A stretch of 13,208 bases of DNA from an uncultured Ruminococcus sp. (GCA_900541495.1 UQKC01000062.1:1-13208), one strand, 5' to 3'. Shown: positions 1-6,846, counted from the stretch's first letter. Program-made: numbers and translations. The notes: generated by a model from the letters alone, not told the origin.

Positions 1-15
1 GTTTTCGTTACAAAC

Positions 16-51
16 AAACGGAATATATATAATTCCGCATTCCGAATTCCT
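16..51. repeat. Degenerate heptamer repeat (ATTCCGC/ATTCCGA type)
   Basis: A short run of imperfect 7-nt units (ATTCCGC, ATTCCGA, ATTCCTA) lies just upstream of the csoR promoter. Its reverse complement closely resembles the run at 8838-8864, which follows the bofA stop. Similar simple runs lie at 2950-2971 and 9597-9621. It is non-coding and no function is evident. Confidence 0.5.
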
Positions 52-70
52 AATTTTTTTATCTTCCCTC

Positions 71-99
71 TTGACAAATACCCCAAGGGGGTATATAAT
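71..99 (+). promoter_or_regulatory. Sigma-A type promoter of csoR-copA
   Basis: A consensus -35 TTGACA (71-76) and a consensus -10 TATAAT (94-99) are separated by 17 bp. Transcription should begin near 106, about 30 nt before the csoR start. The spacer is occupied by the CsoR-type dyad at 78-94, so binding there would directly block RNA polymerase. Confidence 0.85.
78..94. promoter_or_regulatory. Putative CsoR operator
   Basis: ATACCCC-AAG-GGGGTAT is a perfect 7+7 bp inverted repeat with a 3-bp centre. It has the G/C-tract dyad form known for CsoR-family operators and lies exactly between the -35 and -10 of the promoter driving csoR itself. Negative autoregulation relieved by Cu(I) is the natural inference. 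Confidence 0.8.
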
Positions 100-134
100 A
101 GAATAAACCGAAAGATTAAGGAGATAATTTCGTT

Positions 135-443
135 ATGGATAAAAAATGCTGCAAATGCTCGGAATGTAAAAAAACAAAGGAGCGTTCGCCCGAAGAGTAC
201 AAAAAACTTATGAACCGCCTGAACCGCATCGAGGGGCAGGTGAGGGGCATCAAAAAGATGCTCGAGGACAATGCTTACTGCACCGATATTCTCACCCAAT
301 CGGCGGCTATCGGTGCGGCGGTGGACGCTTTCAACCGTGAACTGCTCGAAAATCACATAAGCACCTGCGTTGTGAACAACATTCGCGAGGGCAACGATGA
401 AGTCGTCGGCGAACTTATCTCCATAATCAAAAGATTGATGTAA
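135..443 (+). CDS. csoR: Copper-sensing transcriptional repressor CsoR
   Basis: This 102-residue protein belongs to the CsoR/RcnR family (DUF156), all-helical repressors that release DNA when they bind Cu(I). The family core starts at about residue 19, with the typical stretch RLNRIEGQVRGI at residues 28-39. The Cu(I) ligand pattern Cys-His-Cys is present as C49, H74 and C78, with Y48 next to the first Cys as in characterised CsoR proteins. The start ATG has an AAGGAGA site 10 nt upstream. The stop is followed after 16 nt by the preferred copA start, so the two genes form one operon under the promoter at 71-99. An unusual feature is the N-terminal tail with four cysteines (C5, C6, C8, C11), which could bind extra metal. 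Specificity for copper rather than nickel or persulfide rests on the ligand set and the copA neighbour. Confidence 0.93.
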   Translation: MDKKCCKCSECKKTKERSPEEYKKLMNRLNRIEGQVRGIKKMLEDNAYCTDILTQSAAIGAAVDAFNRELLENHISTCVVNNIREGNDEVVGELISIIKRLM

Positions 444-459
444 AGGAATGATAAAGAAA

Positions 460-2952
460 ATGGAACAGTACAATATCACGGGAATGACCTGCGCCGCCTG
501 CAGCGCGAGGGTCGAAAAGGCTGTTTCGTCGGTCAAAGGCGTTTCGTCCGTTTCGGTAAACCTACTGACGAACTCAATGGGCGTTGAGGGAACGGCTTCA
601 CAGGCGGATATCTTCGCCGCTGTTGAAAAAGCAGGCTACGGTATTTCCGCAAAGAACGGAAAGAACCCCAAAAACGAAGCTCCGACCGACAACGGCGAAA
701 AAAAGCTCATTGCGCGCCTTGTTTCATCGCTTATACTGCTTGCGGTGCTGATGTATTTCTCAATGGGTGCGATGATGTGGGGCTGGCCTGTTCCGACCGT
801 GCTTCAGCACAACCACTTTGCCCTTGCGCTCATTCAGCTTTTGCTCACAACGGCTGTAATGGTAATAAATCAGCGCTTTTTCATAAGCGGCTTCAAGGCT
901 TTGTGGCACAGGTCGCCGAATATGGACAGCCTTGTTGCTCTCGGCTCGTCTGCGGCTTACATTTACAGCGTTTATGAAATGTTCGCGATGACGGTTGCGG
1001 AAGATCAGATGTCCTACGTCCACAATCTCTATTTTGAATCTGCGGCGATGATACTTGCGCTCATAACGCTCGGAAAAATGCTCGAAGCGCACTCAAAGGG
1101 CAAGACAACGGACGCTCTCAAAGGCTTAATGGCGCTTGCTCCTAAGACCGCGACCGTGCTTCGTGACGGTGCAGAGGTTACTATTCCTGCCGAGGACGTT
1201 GTCAAGGGCGATATTTTCGTTGTAAAGCCGGGCGAAAGCATACCTGCCGACGGTATTGTCACCGAGGGCGAAAGCGCCGTCAACGAATCGGCTCTCACGG
1301 GCGAAAGTATCCCTGCCGATAAAAAGGTCGGCGACAAGGTTTCGGCGGCAACGATAAATCAGTCGGGATTTTTGAAGTGCGAAGCCGTTAATGTCGGCGA
1401 GGAAACCGCGCTTTCAAAGATAATCCAAATGGTGAGCGACGCCGCCGCAACGAAAGCGCCTATCGCGAAGATCGCCGACAAGGTTTCGGGCATATTCGTT
1501 CCGACCGTTATCGGAATTGCGTTCGTTACATTCATTGTATGGCTTTTGCTCGGACAGACCCCCGGTTACGCTCTCGCAAGAGGGATAACCGTGCTTGTTA
1601 TAAGCTGTCCGTGTGCGCTCGGACTTGCAACTCCTGTTGCAATCATGGTCGGAAGCGGTGTCGGTGCGAAGAACGGCATACTTTTCAAGACCGCCGCTTC
1701 GCTTGAAGAAACGGGCAAAATCCGGAACATCGCCCTCGACAAGACGGGAACTATAACCAAGGGCGAGCCTAAGATAACCGATGTTATCCCCCTCAACGGC
1801 ACTTCGGAGGAAGAGCTTCTCCGCATTGCCTGCTCACTCGAAAAGAAGAGCGAACACCCTCTCGCCGCCGCTGTTACGGCTTACGGCGAGGAGCGGAACA
1901 TAGCTTTTGCCGAAACAACGGATTTCCGAATCCTCTCGGGCAACGGACTTGAAGCAACTCTTGACGGAAAGAAAGCCGTCGGCGGAAAAGCTGAGTTTAT
2001 TATAACACAGTTTGGTCCACCTGACGGCGAAACAGGCGCAAAGTATGAAGCGCTCGCCGAGCAGGGCAAAACGCCGATATTCTTCGCCTATGACGGAAAG
2101 CTTGTCGGCATACTTGCCGCCGCCGATGTCATAAAAGAGGACAGCAAAAAGGCTGTCAAGGAACTCAAAAATATGGGTCTTAACGTCGTAATGCTGACGG
2201 GCGATAACGAAAAGACTGCCCGTGCAATTGCCGCTCAGGCAGGCATCGACAACGTCATCGCAGGCGTTCTCCCCGACCAGAAAGAAGCCGCAGTAAGGAA
2301 GCTTTGCGAAAGCGGCAGAACCGCAATGGTCGGCGACGGCATCAACGATGCACCTGCCCTCACAAGAGCCGATTCGGGCATCGCGATAGGCGCAGGAACG
2401 GACATCGCAATAGACGCGGCAGACGTTGTGCTTATGAAGAGCAAACTCGAAGATGTCCCCGCCGCAATTCGCCTCAGCCGAAACACATTGACGAATATCA
2501 AGGAGAACCTCTTCTGGGCATTCATCTATAACGGCATCGGAATCCCCGTTGCCGCAGGCGTGTTTATACCGCTCGGACTGACATTGACCCCGATGTTCGC
2601 CGCCGCCGCAATGAGCCTTTCAAGCTTCTGCGTCGTAACGAACGCGCTTCGCCTTAACCTCACCAAAATTTACGACCCTAAACACGATAAATCCCGCCAT
2701 AACAATAACCACGGCGGTAAAAATAAACAGGAGGAAAAAAATATGACTAAAACACTTAAGATCGAAGGAATGATGTGTTCGCACTGCGAGGCAACCGTAA
2801 AGAAAGCTCTCGAAGCAGTAGACGGAGTTGTGTCCGCAGAAGCTTCACACGAGAAGAAGAACGCAGTTGTAACACTCTCCAAGGACGTTTCGAACGACGT
2901 TTTGAAGAAAGCTGTCGAAGATAAGGAATATACTGTACTGGGCGTGGAATAA
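460..2952 (+). CDS. copA: Copper-exporting P1B-type ATPase CopA with C-terminal CopZ-like domain
   Basis: This is a Cu(I) efflux pump of the P1B-1 class in the cytoplasmic membrane (830 residues from this start). An N-terminal heavy-metal domain carries GMTCAAC (Cys 11 and 14). About eight membrane segments surround the metal site CPC (383-385), with Y690/N691 in TM7 and the MSLSS motif (718-722) in TM8, as in Cu(I) pumps. The actuator TGES is at 280-283, the phosphorylated D427 is in DKTGT, HP is at 466-467 and GDGIND at 625-630. After TM8 comes a short Asn/Lys-rich linker and a second heavy-metal domain with MMCSHC (Cys 773 and 776). An in-frame ATG at 448 would add four residues, but the AAAGGA site at 442-447 abuts it, so the ATG at 460 is preferred. 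The gene follows csoR and shares its copper-controlled promoter. The extra C-terminal domain may also be made separately. Confidence 0.95.
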   Translation: MEQYNITGMTCAACSARVEKAVSSVKGVSSVSVNLLTNSMGVEGTASQADIFAAVEKAGYGISAKNGKNPKNEAPTDNGEKKLIARLVSSLILLAVLMYFSMGAMMWGWPVPTVLQHNHFALALIQLLLTTAVMVINQRFFISGFKALWHRSPNMDSLVALGSSAAYIYSVYEMFAMTVAEDQMSYVHNLYFESAAMILALITLGKMLEAHSKGKTTDALKGLMALAPKTATVLRDGAEVTIPAEDVVKGDIFVVKPGESIPADGIVTEGESAVNESALTGESIPADKKVGDKVSAATINQSGFLKCEAVNVGEETALSKIIQMVSDAAATKAPIAKIADKVSGIFVPTVIGIAFVTFIVWLLLGQTPGYALARGITVLVISCPCALGLATPVAIMVGSGVGAKNGILFKTAASLEETGKIRNIALDKTGTITKGEPKITDVIPLNGTSEEELLRIACSLEKKSEHPLAAAVTAYGEERNIAFAETTDFRILSGNGLEATLDGKKAVGGKAEFIITQFGPPDGETGAKYEALAEQGKTPIFFAYDGKLVGILAAADVIKEDSKKAVKELKNMGLNVVMLTGDNEKTARAIAAQAGIDNVIAGVLPDQKEAAVRKLCESGRTAMVGDGINDAPALTRADSGIAIGAGTDIAIDAADVVLMKSKLEDVPAAIRLSRNTLTNIKENLFWAFIYNGIGIPVAAGVFIPLGLTLTPMFAAAAMSLSSFCVVTNALRLNLTKIYDPKHDKSRHNNNHGGKNKQEEKNMTKTLKIEGMMCSHCEATVKKALEAVDGVVSAEASHEKKNAVVTLSKDVSNDVLKKAVEDKEYTVLGVE
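2729..2735 (+). promoter_or_regulatory. Internal Shine-Dalgarno sequence inside copA
   Basis: AGGAGGA lies in the linker between the pump and the C-terminal metal-binding domain, 7 nt before an in-frame ATG at 2743. It is as strong a ribosome binding site as any in the window and has no reason to exist unless translation restarts here. Confidence 0.65.
2743..2952 (+). CDS. copZ: Probable CopZ-like copper chaperone from an internal start within copA
   Basis: The last 69 codons of copA are exactly the size of a free-standing CopZ. They begin with ATG 7 nt after AGGAGGA and encode MTKTLKIEGMMCSHCEATVK followed by the rest of one ferredoxin-like heavy-metal domain with Cu(I) ligands Cys12 and Cys15. 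CopZ carries Cu(I) in the cytosol to CopA. Two readings fit: this is purely a C-terminal domain of the pump, or it is also a separate protein made by internal initiation. The second is supported by the ribosome site, the domain boundary and the linker. Another frame through the linker holds TAA codons just before this point, consistent with an ancestral separate copA stop lost by an indel. E. coli copA is known to yield a small chaperone by frameshifting, so dual output has precedent. No sequence-only test separates the two readings. Confidence 0.5.
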   Translation: MTKTLKIEGMMCSHCEATVKKALEAVDGVVSAEASHEKKNAVVTLSKDVSNDVLKKAVEDKEYTVLGVE

Positions 2953-2971
2953 TGCGTAATGCATAATTTTT
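2950..2971. repeat. Heptamer-type repeat at the copA stop
   Basis: AATAATGCGTAATGCATAAT begins within the copA stop codon. It is of the same simple type as the runs at 16-51, 8838-8864 and 9597-9621, three of which touch a stop codon. No function is evident. Confidence 0.4.
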
Positions 2972-2977
2972 GCAAAG

Positions 2978-3008
2978 CTAAGGAAACGCTGATAATACGT
3001 TTCCTTAG
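2978..3008. repeat. Palindromic repeat with AAGGAAACGCTGAT core
   Basis: CTAAGGAAACG (2978-2988) and CGTTTCCTTAG (2998-3008) form a perfect 11-bp stem with a 9-nt loop. The left arm and loop match the repeat arms at 8098-8115, so this is a member of a dispersed family. It lies 25 nt after the copA stop but has no U-tract, so termination here is doubtful. Confidence 0.6.
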
Positions 3009-3011
3009 TAT

Positions 3012-3222
3012 TAAACTAACAGCACAGAACTTGCCGTAACAGCGAAATCACTATCAAATCCAAAGGCGCAATTCACATCAAAAAGGTAAAACAAAACGTG
3101 AGAAATCAGTTTCGTAAACCTAAAAAATGTGAATTGCGCCATTGTGTTTTCCTAAAACAAACTGTCCCTGAAGCGTATCTATGCGAACGAAGTGAACATA
3201 GATACGCTTCAACACAGTATGA
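3012..3222 (+). repeat. 211-bp composite repeat element, copy A
   Basis: The element runs from TAAACTAACA to TATGA and has a homologous copy of the same length in reverse orientation at 9257-9467. In order it holds a variable left part; a 76-bp unit bounded by a perfect 14-bp inverted repeat, GGCGCAATTCACAT (3065-3078) and its complement (3127-3140); the shared stretch TTTTCCTAAAACAAACTGTCC; then a hairpin with a 15-bp stem (3169-3183 with 3197-3211) and loop core GAACGAAGTGA (3185-3195). All landmarks have the same offsets in both copies. No reading frame is credible. It looks like a small non-autonomous element or a structured RNA/DNA unit of unknown function. Confidence 0.75.
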
Positions 3223-3256
3223 TAAGATAAACATCGGAAGAATAAAATTTTTGTAC

Positions 3257-3285
3257 TTGACAATATTATCTTAATGCAATACAAT
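3257..3285 (+). promoter_or_regulatory. Orphan promoter
   Basis: TTGACA (3257-3262), a 17-bp spacer and TACAAT (3280-3285) give a near-consensus promoter on the plus strand. No protein gene follows: the next plus-strand structure is the terminator hairpin at 3334-3366. Confidence 0.6.
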
Positions 3286-3291
3286 AATCAC

Positions 3292-3369
3292 AGAAAAGAT
3301 TATGGAAGTGTAACCATACGTTTCACCAAAAAGAAATCCCCACAGAGTACCGGTCTGTGGGGATTTTTC
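3292..3369 (+). ncRNA. Candidate small RNA between promoter and terminator
   Basis: A transcript starting near 3292 from the promoter at 3257-3285 would end at the T-run of the 3334-3366 hairpin, giving about 75-80 nt. It would contain a small stem TATGG/CCATA (3301-3305 with 3314-3318) and the 12-bp terminator stem, with no credible coding frame. Its end points are inferred from the signals only, and no known RNA family is recognised. Confidence 0.35.
3334..3366. terminator. Bidirectional intrinsic terminator
   Basis: AAATCCCCACAG pairs perfectly with CTGTGGGGATTT (12 bp, 9-nt loop). On the plus strand it is followed by TTTTT, on the minus strand by TTTCTTTTT, so it can stop transcription in both directions: the orphan transcript from the left and read-through of the GH3 operon from the right. 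Confidence 0.8.
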
Positions 3370-3379
3370 ATCAATATAA

Positions 3380-3417
3380 AAGCTTTGCAGATACCCATAA
3401 AAGTATCTGCAAAGCTT
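3380..3417. terminator. Hairpin after the GH3 operon
   Basis: A perfect 15-bp stem, AAGCTTTGCAGATAC with GTATCTGCAAAGCTT, has an 8-nt loop and lies 4 nt beyond the stop of the GH3 gene. The minus-strand T-tract is weak (TTTATATT), so the hairpin probably acts with the terminator at 3334-3366 and may also protect the mRNA 3' end. Confidence 0.65.
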
Positions 3418-3421
3418 ATTT

Positions 3422-4681
3422 TTATTCAAACTCAATTATCCCAAATCTGCCCTTGGCTTTGAGTATCCTCAATACGCTTGCATCAAGCTGTTCGGAATCG
3501 ATTCTTCCGTCGGCAAGAGCCGCAAGAACATCATTGTATGCGCTCTCGATATCCGAGGTGCAGAGCATATCGTTTCCTGCATTTACGGCGAGAACATAGG
3601 GACTTTCGTCAGCTTCGGCGGCAAAATTCGTTATCGCGTCCATTCCGAGGTCGTCCGTGAGGATTATTCCCTCGAAATTGAGCTCGTCACGGAGCACGGA
3701 ATGTACCTCCGCGGAGAGCGAAGCAGGAGATTCGCTGTCGAACGCGGAAACAACGTTGTGATTTACCATTACAGCAGGCGCGCCTGCATCGATTCCCGAT
3801 TGGAACGGGAGAAAATCCGTGTTCTCGAAGCTTGAACGGGAGCGGTCGTCATTCGCACTGCCCGTGTGAGTGTCAACATTCGGTCCGTAGCCGGGGAAAT
3901 GCTTCAGACAGCTCATAATGCTGCCCTCGGTCATGCCCTCAACTGCGGCGGCAACATATTTTGCGGTGTTTTCGGTGTTTTCGCCGAATGTGCGGTCATA
4001 GATATAGTCGCCGTGATTCTCGGTGATATCCGCAACGGGTGCGAGGTTAAAGTTTATTCCGAGCGAAAGCAGAAGCTCCGCTTTTTCGATATTTTCATCA
4101 CGAACAGCGTCTTCACCGTCACGGGCAAGGACTATCTGCGAAGTGAACGGACTTAAACGGTACTGCGGAAACTTTGAAACGCGCACTACAGTTCCGCCCT
4201 CTTCATCGGTCGCGAGGAACGCAGGAATATCAGCGGCAGCTTGTATCTTCGCCGTCTTTTCCGCCATTGTGTCGGGGAATTCGTTCTGAAAATCACTCGC
4301 ATAGAGCGTATAGCCGCCGAGGTGGTAGGTGCTCATTGTATCGACCGCGCCCTCGGACGGGAATCTTCCCAAGATGATCTGACCGACCTTCTGCTCGTCC
4401 GTCATCGAAGCAAGGAGCGCTTCGGCAGATGAGAAATCAAGCACACCGCTCGGTTCTTCGGCATCGTCTGTAATATTGTCCTCGGGGGTGTCCGTTTCAT
4501 CTGTATTTTCATCGGCGCTTTCGTTTTCCGATACCGCTTCGGACGAAGCTTCGGTAACCTCCGCTTTTGAAATTGTCGTATCTGCGGCAGTTTCCGAATT
4601 TGGCTTTGAAATTGTCGCTGTACAGCCGCACAAAGCAAGCGCCGCAATAAATGCAATAAATGTTGATCTGAATTTTTTCAT
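3422..4681 (-). CDS. Lipoprotein glycoside hydrolase family 3, NagZ-type beta-N-acetylhexosaminidase
   Basis: The 419-residue product starts with a signal peptide ending in a lipobox-like LCGC (lipidated Cys20), so it should be tethered outside the membrane. Residues 21-80 are a Glu/Thr/Ser/Asp-rich linker. The rest is a single GH3 TIM barrel. DEEGG (159-163) matches the conserved DxEGG loop. K260/H261 in KHFPGYG, the D270-T-H272 pair that acts as general acid in NagZ enzymes, and the nucleophile D343 in LTDDLGM are all in place. Enzymes of this kind remove terminal N-acetylglucosamine, typically from muropeptides; the exact substrate is inferred. The Thr after DEEGG, where many NagZ proteins have Arg, is a small departure. 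It is the last gene of a three-gene operon, 21 nt after the SGNH gene, with an AAAGGA site 11 nt before its ATG. Confidence 0.88.
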   Translation of the reverse strand: MKKFRSTFIAFIAALALCGCTATISKPNSETAADTTISKAEVTEASSEAVSENESADENTDETDTPEDNITDDAEEPSGVLDFSSAEALLASMTDEQKVGQIILGRFPSEGAVDTMSTYHLGGYTLYASDFQNEFPDTMAEKTAKIQAAADIPAFLATDEEGGTVVRVSKFPQYRLSPFTSQIVLARDGEDAVRDENIEKAELLLSLGINFNLAPVADITENHGDYIYDRTFGENTENTAKYVAAAVEGMTEGSIMSCLKHFPGYGPNVDTHTGSANDDRSRSSFENTDFLPFQSGIDAGAPAVMVNHNVVSAFDSESPASLSAEVHSVLRDELNFEGIILTDDLGMDAITNFAAEADESPYVLAVNAGNDMLCTSDIESAYNDVLAALADGRIDSEQLDASVLRILKAKGRFGIIEFE

Positions 4682-4702
4682 AGTGATCTCTGTCCTTTTG
4701 GT

Positions 4703-5977
4703 TTAATTTGTGCTGAATCCTATTCCGAGGATATCGATGTTCTTATCGGACGAATCTTCGGCAGGTCGGATCTCGATCTCCATATCCTTTGTTTCCTGCC
4801 ATTTTATTATTTTAAATGCGTAAGGGTCGCCCCAGCCGTCGCTCTGATTCGTGTCTACTACCTTTGCCCTTGCGCCGTTAATATAGACCTCAAATTTGCC
4901 CATTGAAGCGTTGTTGTTTCTTCGGCATATTATGAAAAGTCCGTTTGCGTTGACCCTGAACTTCATTGGCTCGTTAGTTGATTTATCGAACGACCAGCCT
5001 TTGGTGAAGCCGTCCGCGGACGAAGAATTCGTAAAGCTTCCGAGCGACTCCATTGTGAAATTGCTGTTCGAGCCGTCATAGTCCGCTTCGATAAGAACGG
5101 CATTTTCGTAAGGCGCGCCGAATATACTTTCCACAGGGAGAACATATTCGTCCGACTGCACTTTCAGCGACTCGTCAAAGGCGTGTGCGATAAGCTTGCA
5201 GAAGAGCGTATGACCGTTCGGGTTCGGGTGAGAGGAATCGTTGTAGTAGTCCTCCCACTTTATCGTGCCGTTGTCGAGAGCCTCGGTGAGAGCGTCAGCG
5301 GTGCTTATCATCGGGAGCGAGTAGAATTCGCCGATATTTTTCATATACTCCTGCGCGGAGTGTCCCTCTTTCGTGCGGTTGAGAATAAGCACAACAGCAG
5401 GCTCGTTTTCCTGTTCGAGCGCGGTTCTGACGAGGGATTCATAGGATTCCTTATAGTCGGTTTCCATACCGTCATTAACGGCATATTCGACGAAAATTAT
5501 ATCCGCATTGTTGTCGAGAATGTCACGCTTCAGGCGAAGATTTCCGAGAATGGACGGCGTTCCGCTTATGCCCTTGTTGACGTAGTTCACCGTGCCGCTC
5601 GGATATCTTTCTTTGAGCAGATCGGTAACTTTGCTTGCGAAGCATTCATCGGGCTGAACGGTATAACCGTAGGTTATAGAGCCGCCGATGAAGCCAAGCG
5701 TTATCTCTCCGCCGTTTTCGAGCGTTTTGAGCTTCTCGTTGAGCCTATGCGTATTGCCGACCGAAACGAGCGAAGTCGAAAGCATTTGCTTTTCAGCCTC
5801 GGAAAGGCTCGCATCGTCCTCTATCAATGGATAGGAAAAAGTTACGGCTTCGGTTGTCTGAGCGGTTTCTGCGTTTTCTGTCGGCTCTGCGTTATTTGCG
5901 CTGTTTCCACAAGCCGAAAAAAGCGAAACGCACATAGCGGCTGCGGCTAAAAAGCTTGTTAATCTGAGTTTGTTCAT
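4703..5977 (-). CDS. Lipoprotein SGNH/GDSL hydrolase with C-terminal beta-rich domain
   Basis: From the ATG at 5977 the product has 424 residues. GGGAGA lies 7 nt upstream, and a TTG further out overlaps that site and is rejected. A signal peptide ends in LFSAC (Cys23), followed by a Glu/Thr/Ala linker. The SGNH fold shows all blocks: nucleophile S100 in GGSIT, the NKGISG glycine block (134-139), N168 in EYAVND, and D247/H250 in DSSHPN. Family members are esterases, often removing acetyl groups from polysaccharides or peptidoglycan. Residues of about 270-424 form a separate beta-rich domain (FTKGWSFD, FEVYINGARAKVV) that could bind carbohydrate; this resembles the layout of some gut acetylesterases, but the substrate is inferred. 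The gene begins 2 nt after the phosphoesterase stop and is followed by the GH3 gene, suggesting coordinated work on cell-envelope or external glycans. Confidence 0.85.
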   Translation of the reverse strand: MNKLRLTSFLAAAAMCVSLFSACGNSANNAEPTENAETAQTTEAVTFSYPLIEDDASLSEAEKQMLSTSLVSVGNTHRLNEKLKTLENGGEITLGFIGGSITYGYTVQPDECFASKVTDLLKERYPSGTVNYVNKGISGTPSILGNLRLKRDILDNNADIIFVEYAVNDGMETDYKESYESLVRTALEQENEPAVVLILNRTKEGHSAQEYMKNIGEFYSLPMISTADALTEALDNGTIKWEDYYNDSSHPNPNGHTLFCKLIAHAFDESLKVQSDEYVLPVESIFGAPYENAVLIEADYDGSNSNFTMESLGSFTNSSSADGFTKGWSFDKSTNEPMKFRVNANGLFIICRRNNNASMGKFEVYINGARAKVVDTNQSDGWGDPYAFKIIKWQETKDMEIEIRPAEDSSDKNIDILGIGFSTN

Positions 5978-5979
5978 AA

Positions 5980-6477
5980 TTATTTCTCCCAAGAATATTT
6001 AAGATCGACTATAGCGGTAAAAATTCCGCTGTCCGTAATGTCAATATAGCCGTAAGAGGGATTTTTCCCGTCACGTGGCTGTGCACAGCTCCCGGGGTTC
6101 ATATAATATATCCCGTTCTCATAATGCAGAAAGCGTTCGTGCGTATGCCCGAAGAGGACAATGTTGCAGTCGTTCTGCTTTGCCGCGGCGGTGATATGTT
6201 CAAGTCCGCCTTTTACGCCGTAGGAATGACCATGCGCGGCGAAGATCCTTGCACCGTCCACATCGATAACTGTTGAAAGCGGCAGTCTGCTGCAATAATC
6301 GCAGTTGCCTGCGACCCTGCGCATATCGATATGCGGATATTCCGCCATAATATAATCGGTCTCATTTTCGCCGTCGCCAAGATGAATGAACATCTGCGCT
6401 TTTCCGAGATTGCTGTCAACGATATCACTTACAGCGCCCGTTTTTCCGTGCGAATCGGACATTACAACTATCCTCAC
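5980..6477 (-). CDS. YfcE/MJ0936-family metallophosphoesterase
   Basis: From GTG at 6477 the protein has 165 residues beginning MRIVVMSDSHGK, the usual start of the family. A GGGGA site lies 8 nt upstream, and a TTG at 6501 lies before that site. The two-metal calcineurin-like motifs are complete: D8 and H10 in SDSHG, D35 in HLGDGE, N58 in GNCD, H82 in AAHGH, and H111/H113 in GHTHE. The size matches single-domain YfcE phosphodiesterases, which are soluble cytosolic enzymes with unknown natural substrates. It is first in the operon, and its stop lies 2 nt before the SGNH lipoprotein start, so their translation is probably coupled. Why a cytosolic phosphodiesterase is transcribed with two exported hydrolases is not clear from the sequence. 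Confidence 0.9.
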   Translation of the reverse strand: MRIVVMSDSHGKTGAVSDIVDSNLGKAQMFIHLGDGENETDYIMAEYPHIDMRRVAGNCDYCSRLPLSTVIDVDGARIFAAHGHSYGVKGGLEHITAAAKQNDCNIVLFGHTHERFLHYENGIYYMNPGSCAQPRDGKNPSYGYIDITDSGIFTAIVDLKYSWEK

Positions 6478-6501
6478 AATTTTTCTCCCCTTTGCATACA
6501 A

Positions 6502-6579
6502 TAATATAAAAATGCTGAATTCAGCAGCCGAGTTTCAGCATGCTGATTTTCAGCGGCTATTCTATCAGAATAAATTATA
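6502..6579 (-). promoter_or_regulatory. Leader of the phosphoesterase operon, structured
   Basis: A -10-like TATAAT on the minus strand (6574-6579) is the only promoter box seen, without a good -35. Between it and the gene are two perfect palindromes, GCTGAATTCAGC (6514-6525) and TCAGCATGCTGA (6535-6546). The second is flanked by AGCCG/CGGCT (6526-6530 with 6554-6558), so the leader RNA should fold into a branched hairpin. No known riboswitch class is recognised. The palindromes could equally be protein-binding sites. Confidence 0.35.
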
Positions 6580-6627
6580 ACATAAAATATAAGGAAAATA
6601 AAGAGCAATCCGTAAATTTATTCTTTT

Positions 6628-6823
6628 GGGAACCTCTAAAAACCTCCCTCACGGCAAATTTTCTACGACTTTGCACATCTTCTTCGTTAGCGAAACTTGA
6701 AATACATTCGGAATGTATTCCGTAGTATTATACTGCGTTTCGCTGCCTTGAAGCTGCGCAAAGTCCCAACGAAAATTTGCGAACAATACAAAGTATTATT
6801 TTGTTCAGGTTTTTAGAGAACCC
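6628..6823. mobile_element. MITE-like imperfect palindrome of about 196 bp
   Basis: The ends are complementary over TCTAAAAACCT (6635-6645) and its complement (6807-6817), bordered by GGG and CCC. Inside are matched arms beginning GCAAATTTTC (6654-6663) and ending GAAAATTTGC (6771-6780), plus a central hairpin ATACATTCGGAATGTAT (6702-6718). TTTT flanks both sides (6624-6627, 6824-6827), a possible target duplication. No transposase frame is present. Its right end lies 10 nt before the ribosome site of the next gene, so any promoter for that gene was displaced or lies within or beyond the element. Confidence 0.6.
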
Positions 6824-6846
6824 TTTTGTCTTTGGAGGAACTTTTT

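Noticed and set aside
448..459. ATG at 448 as the copA start
   Set aside because: The AAAGGA ribosome site directly abuts it, leaving no spacing; the in-frame ATG at 460 gives the usual start of CopA proteins.
2978..3008. Terminator of the copper operon
   Set aside because: The stem is good but no T-run follows, and the same sequence occurs as a repeat arm elsewhere in the window.
3274..3462. A 62-codon open frame on the plus strand after the orphan promoter
   Set aside because: It crosses two terminator hairpins and enters the end of the opposite-strand GH3 gene. No ribosome site precedes it.
5183..5950. A 255-codon open frame on the plus strand
   Set aside because: It is the complement of the SGNH lipoprotein gene, which has a full motif set, a signal peptide and operon context.
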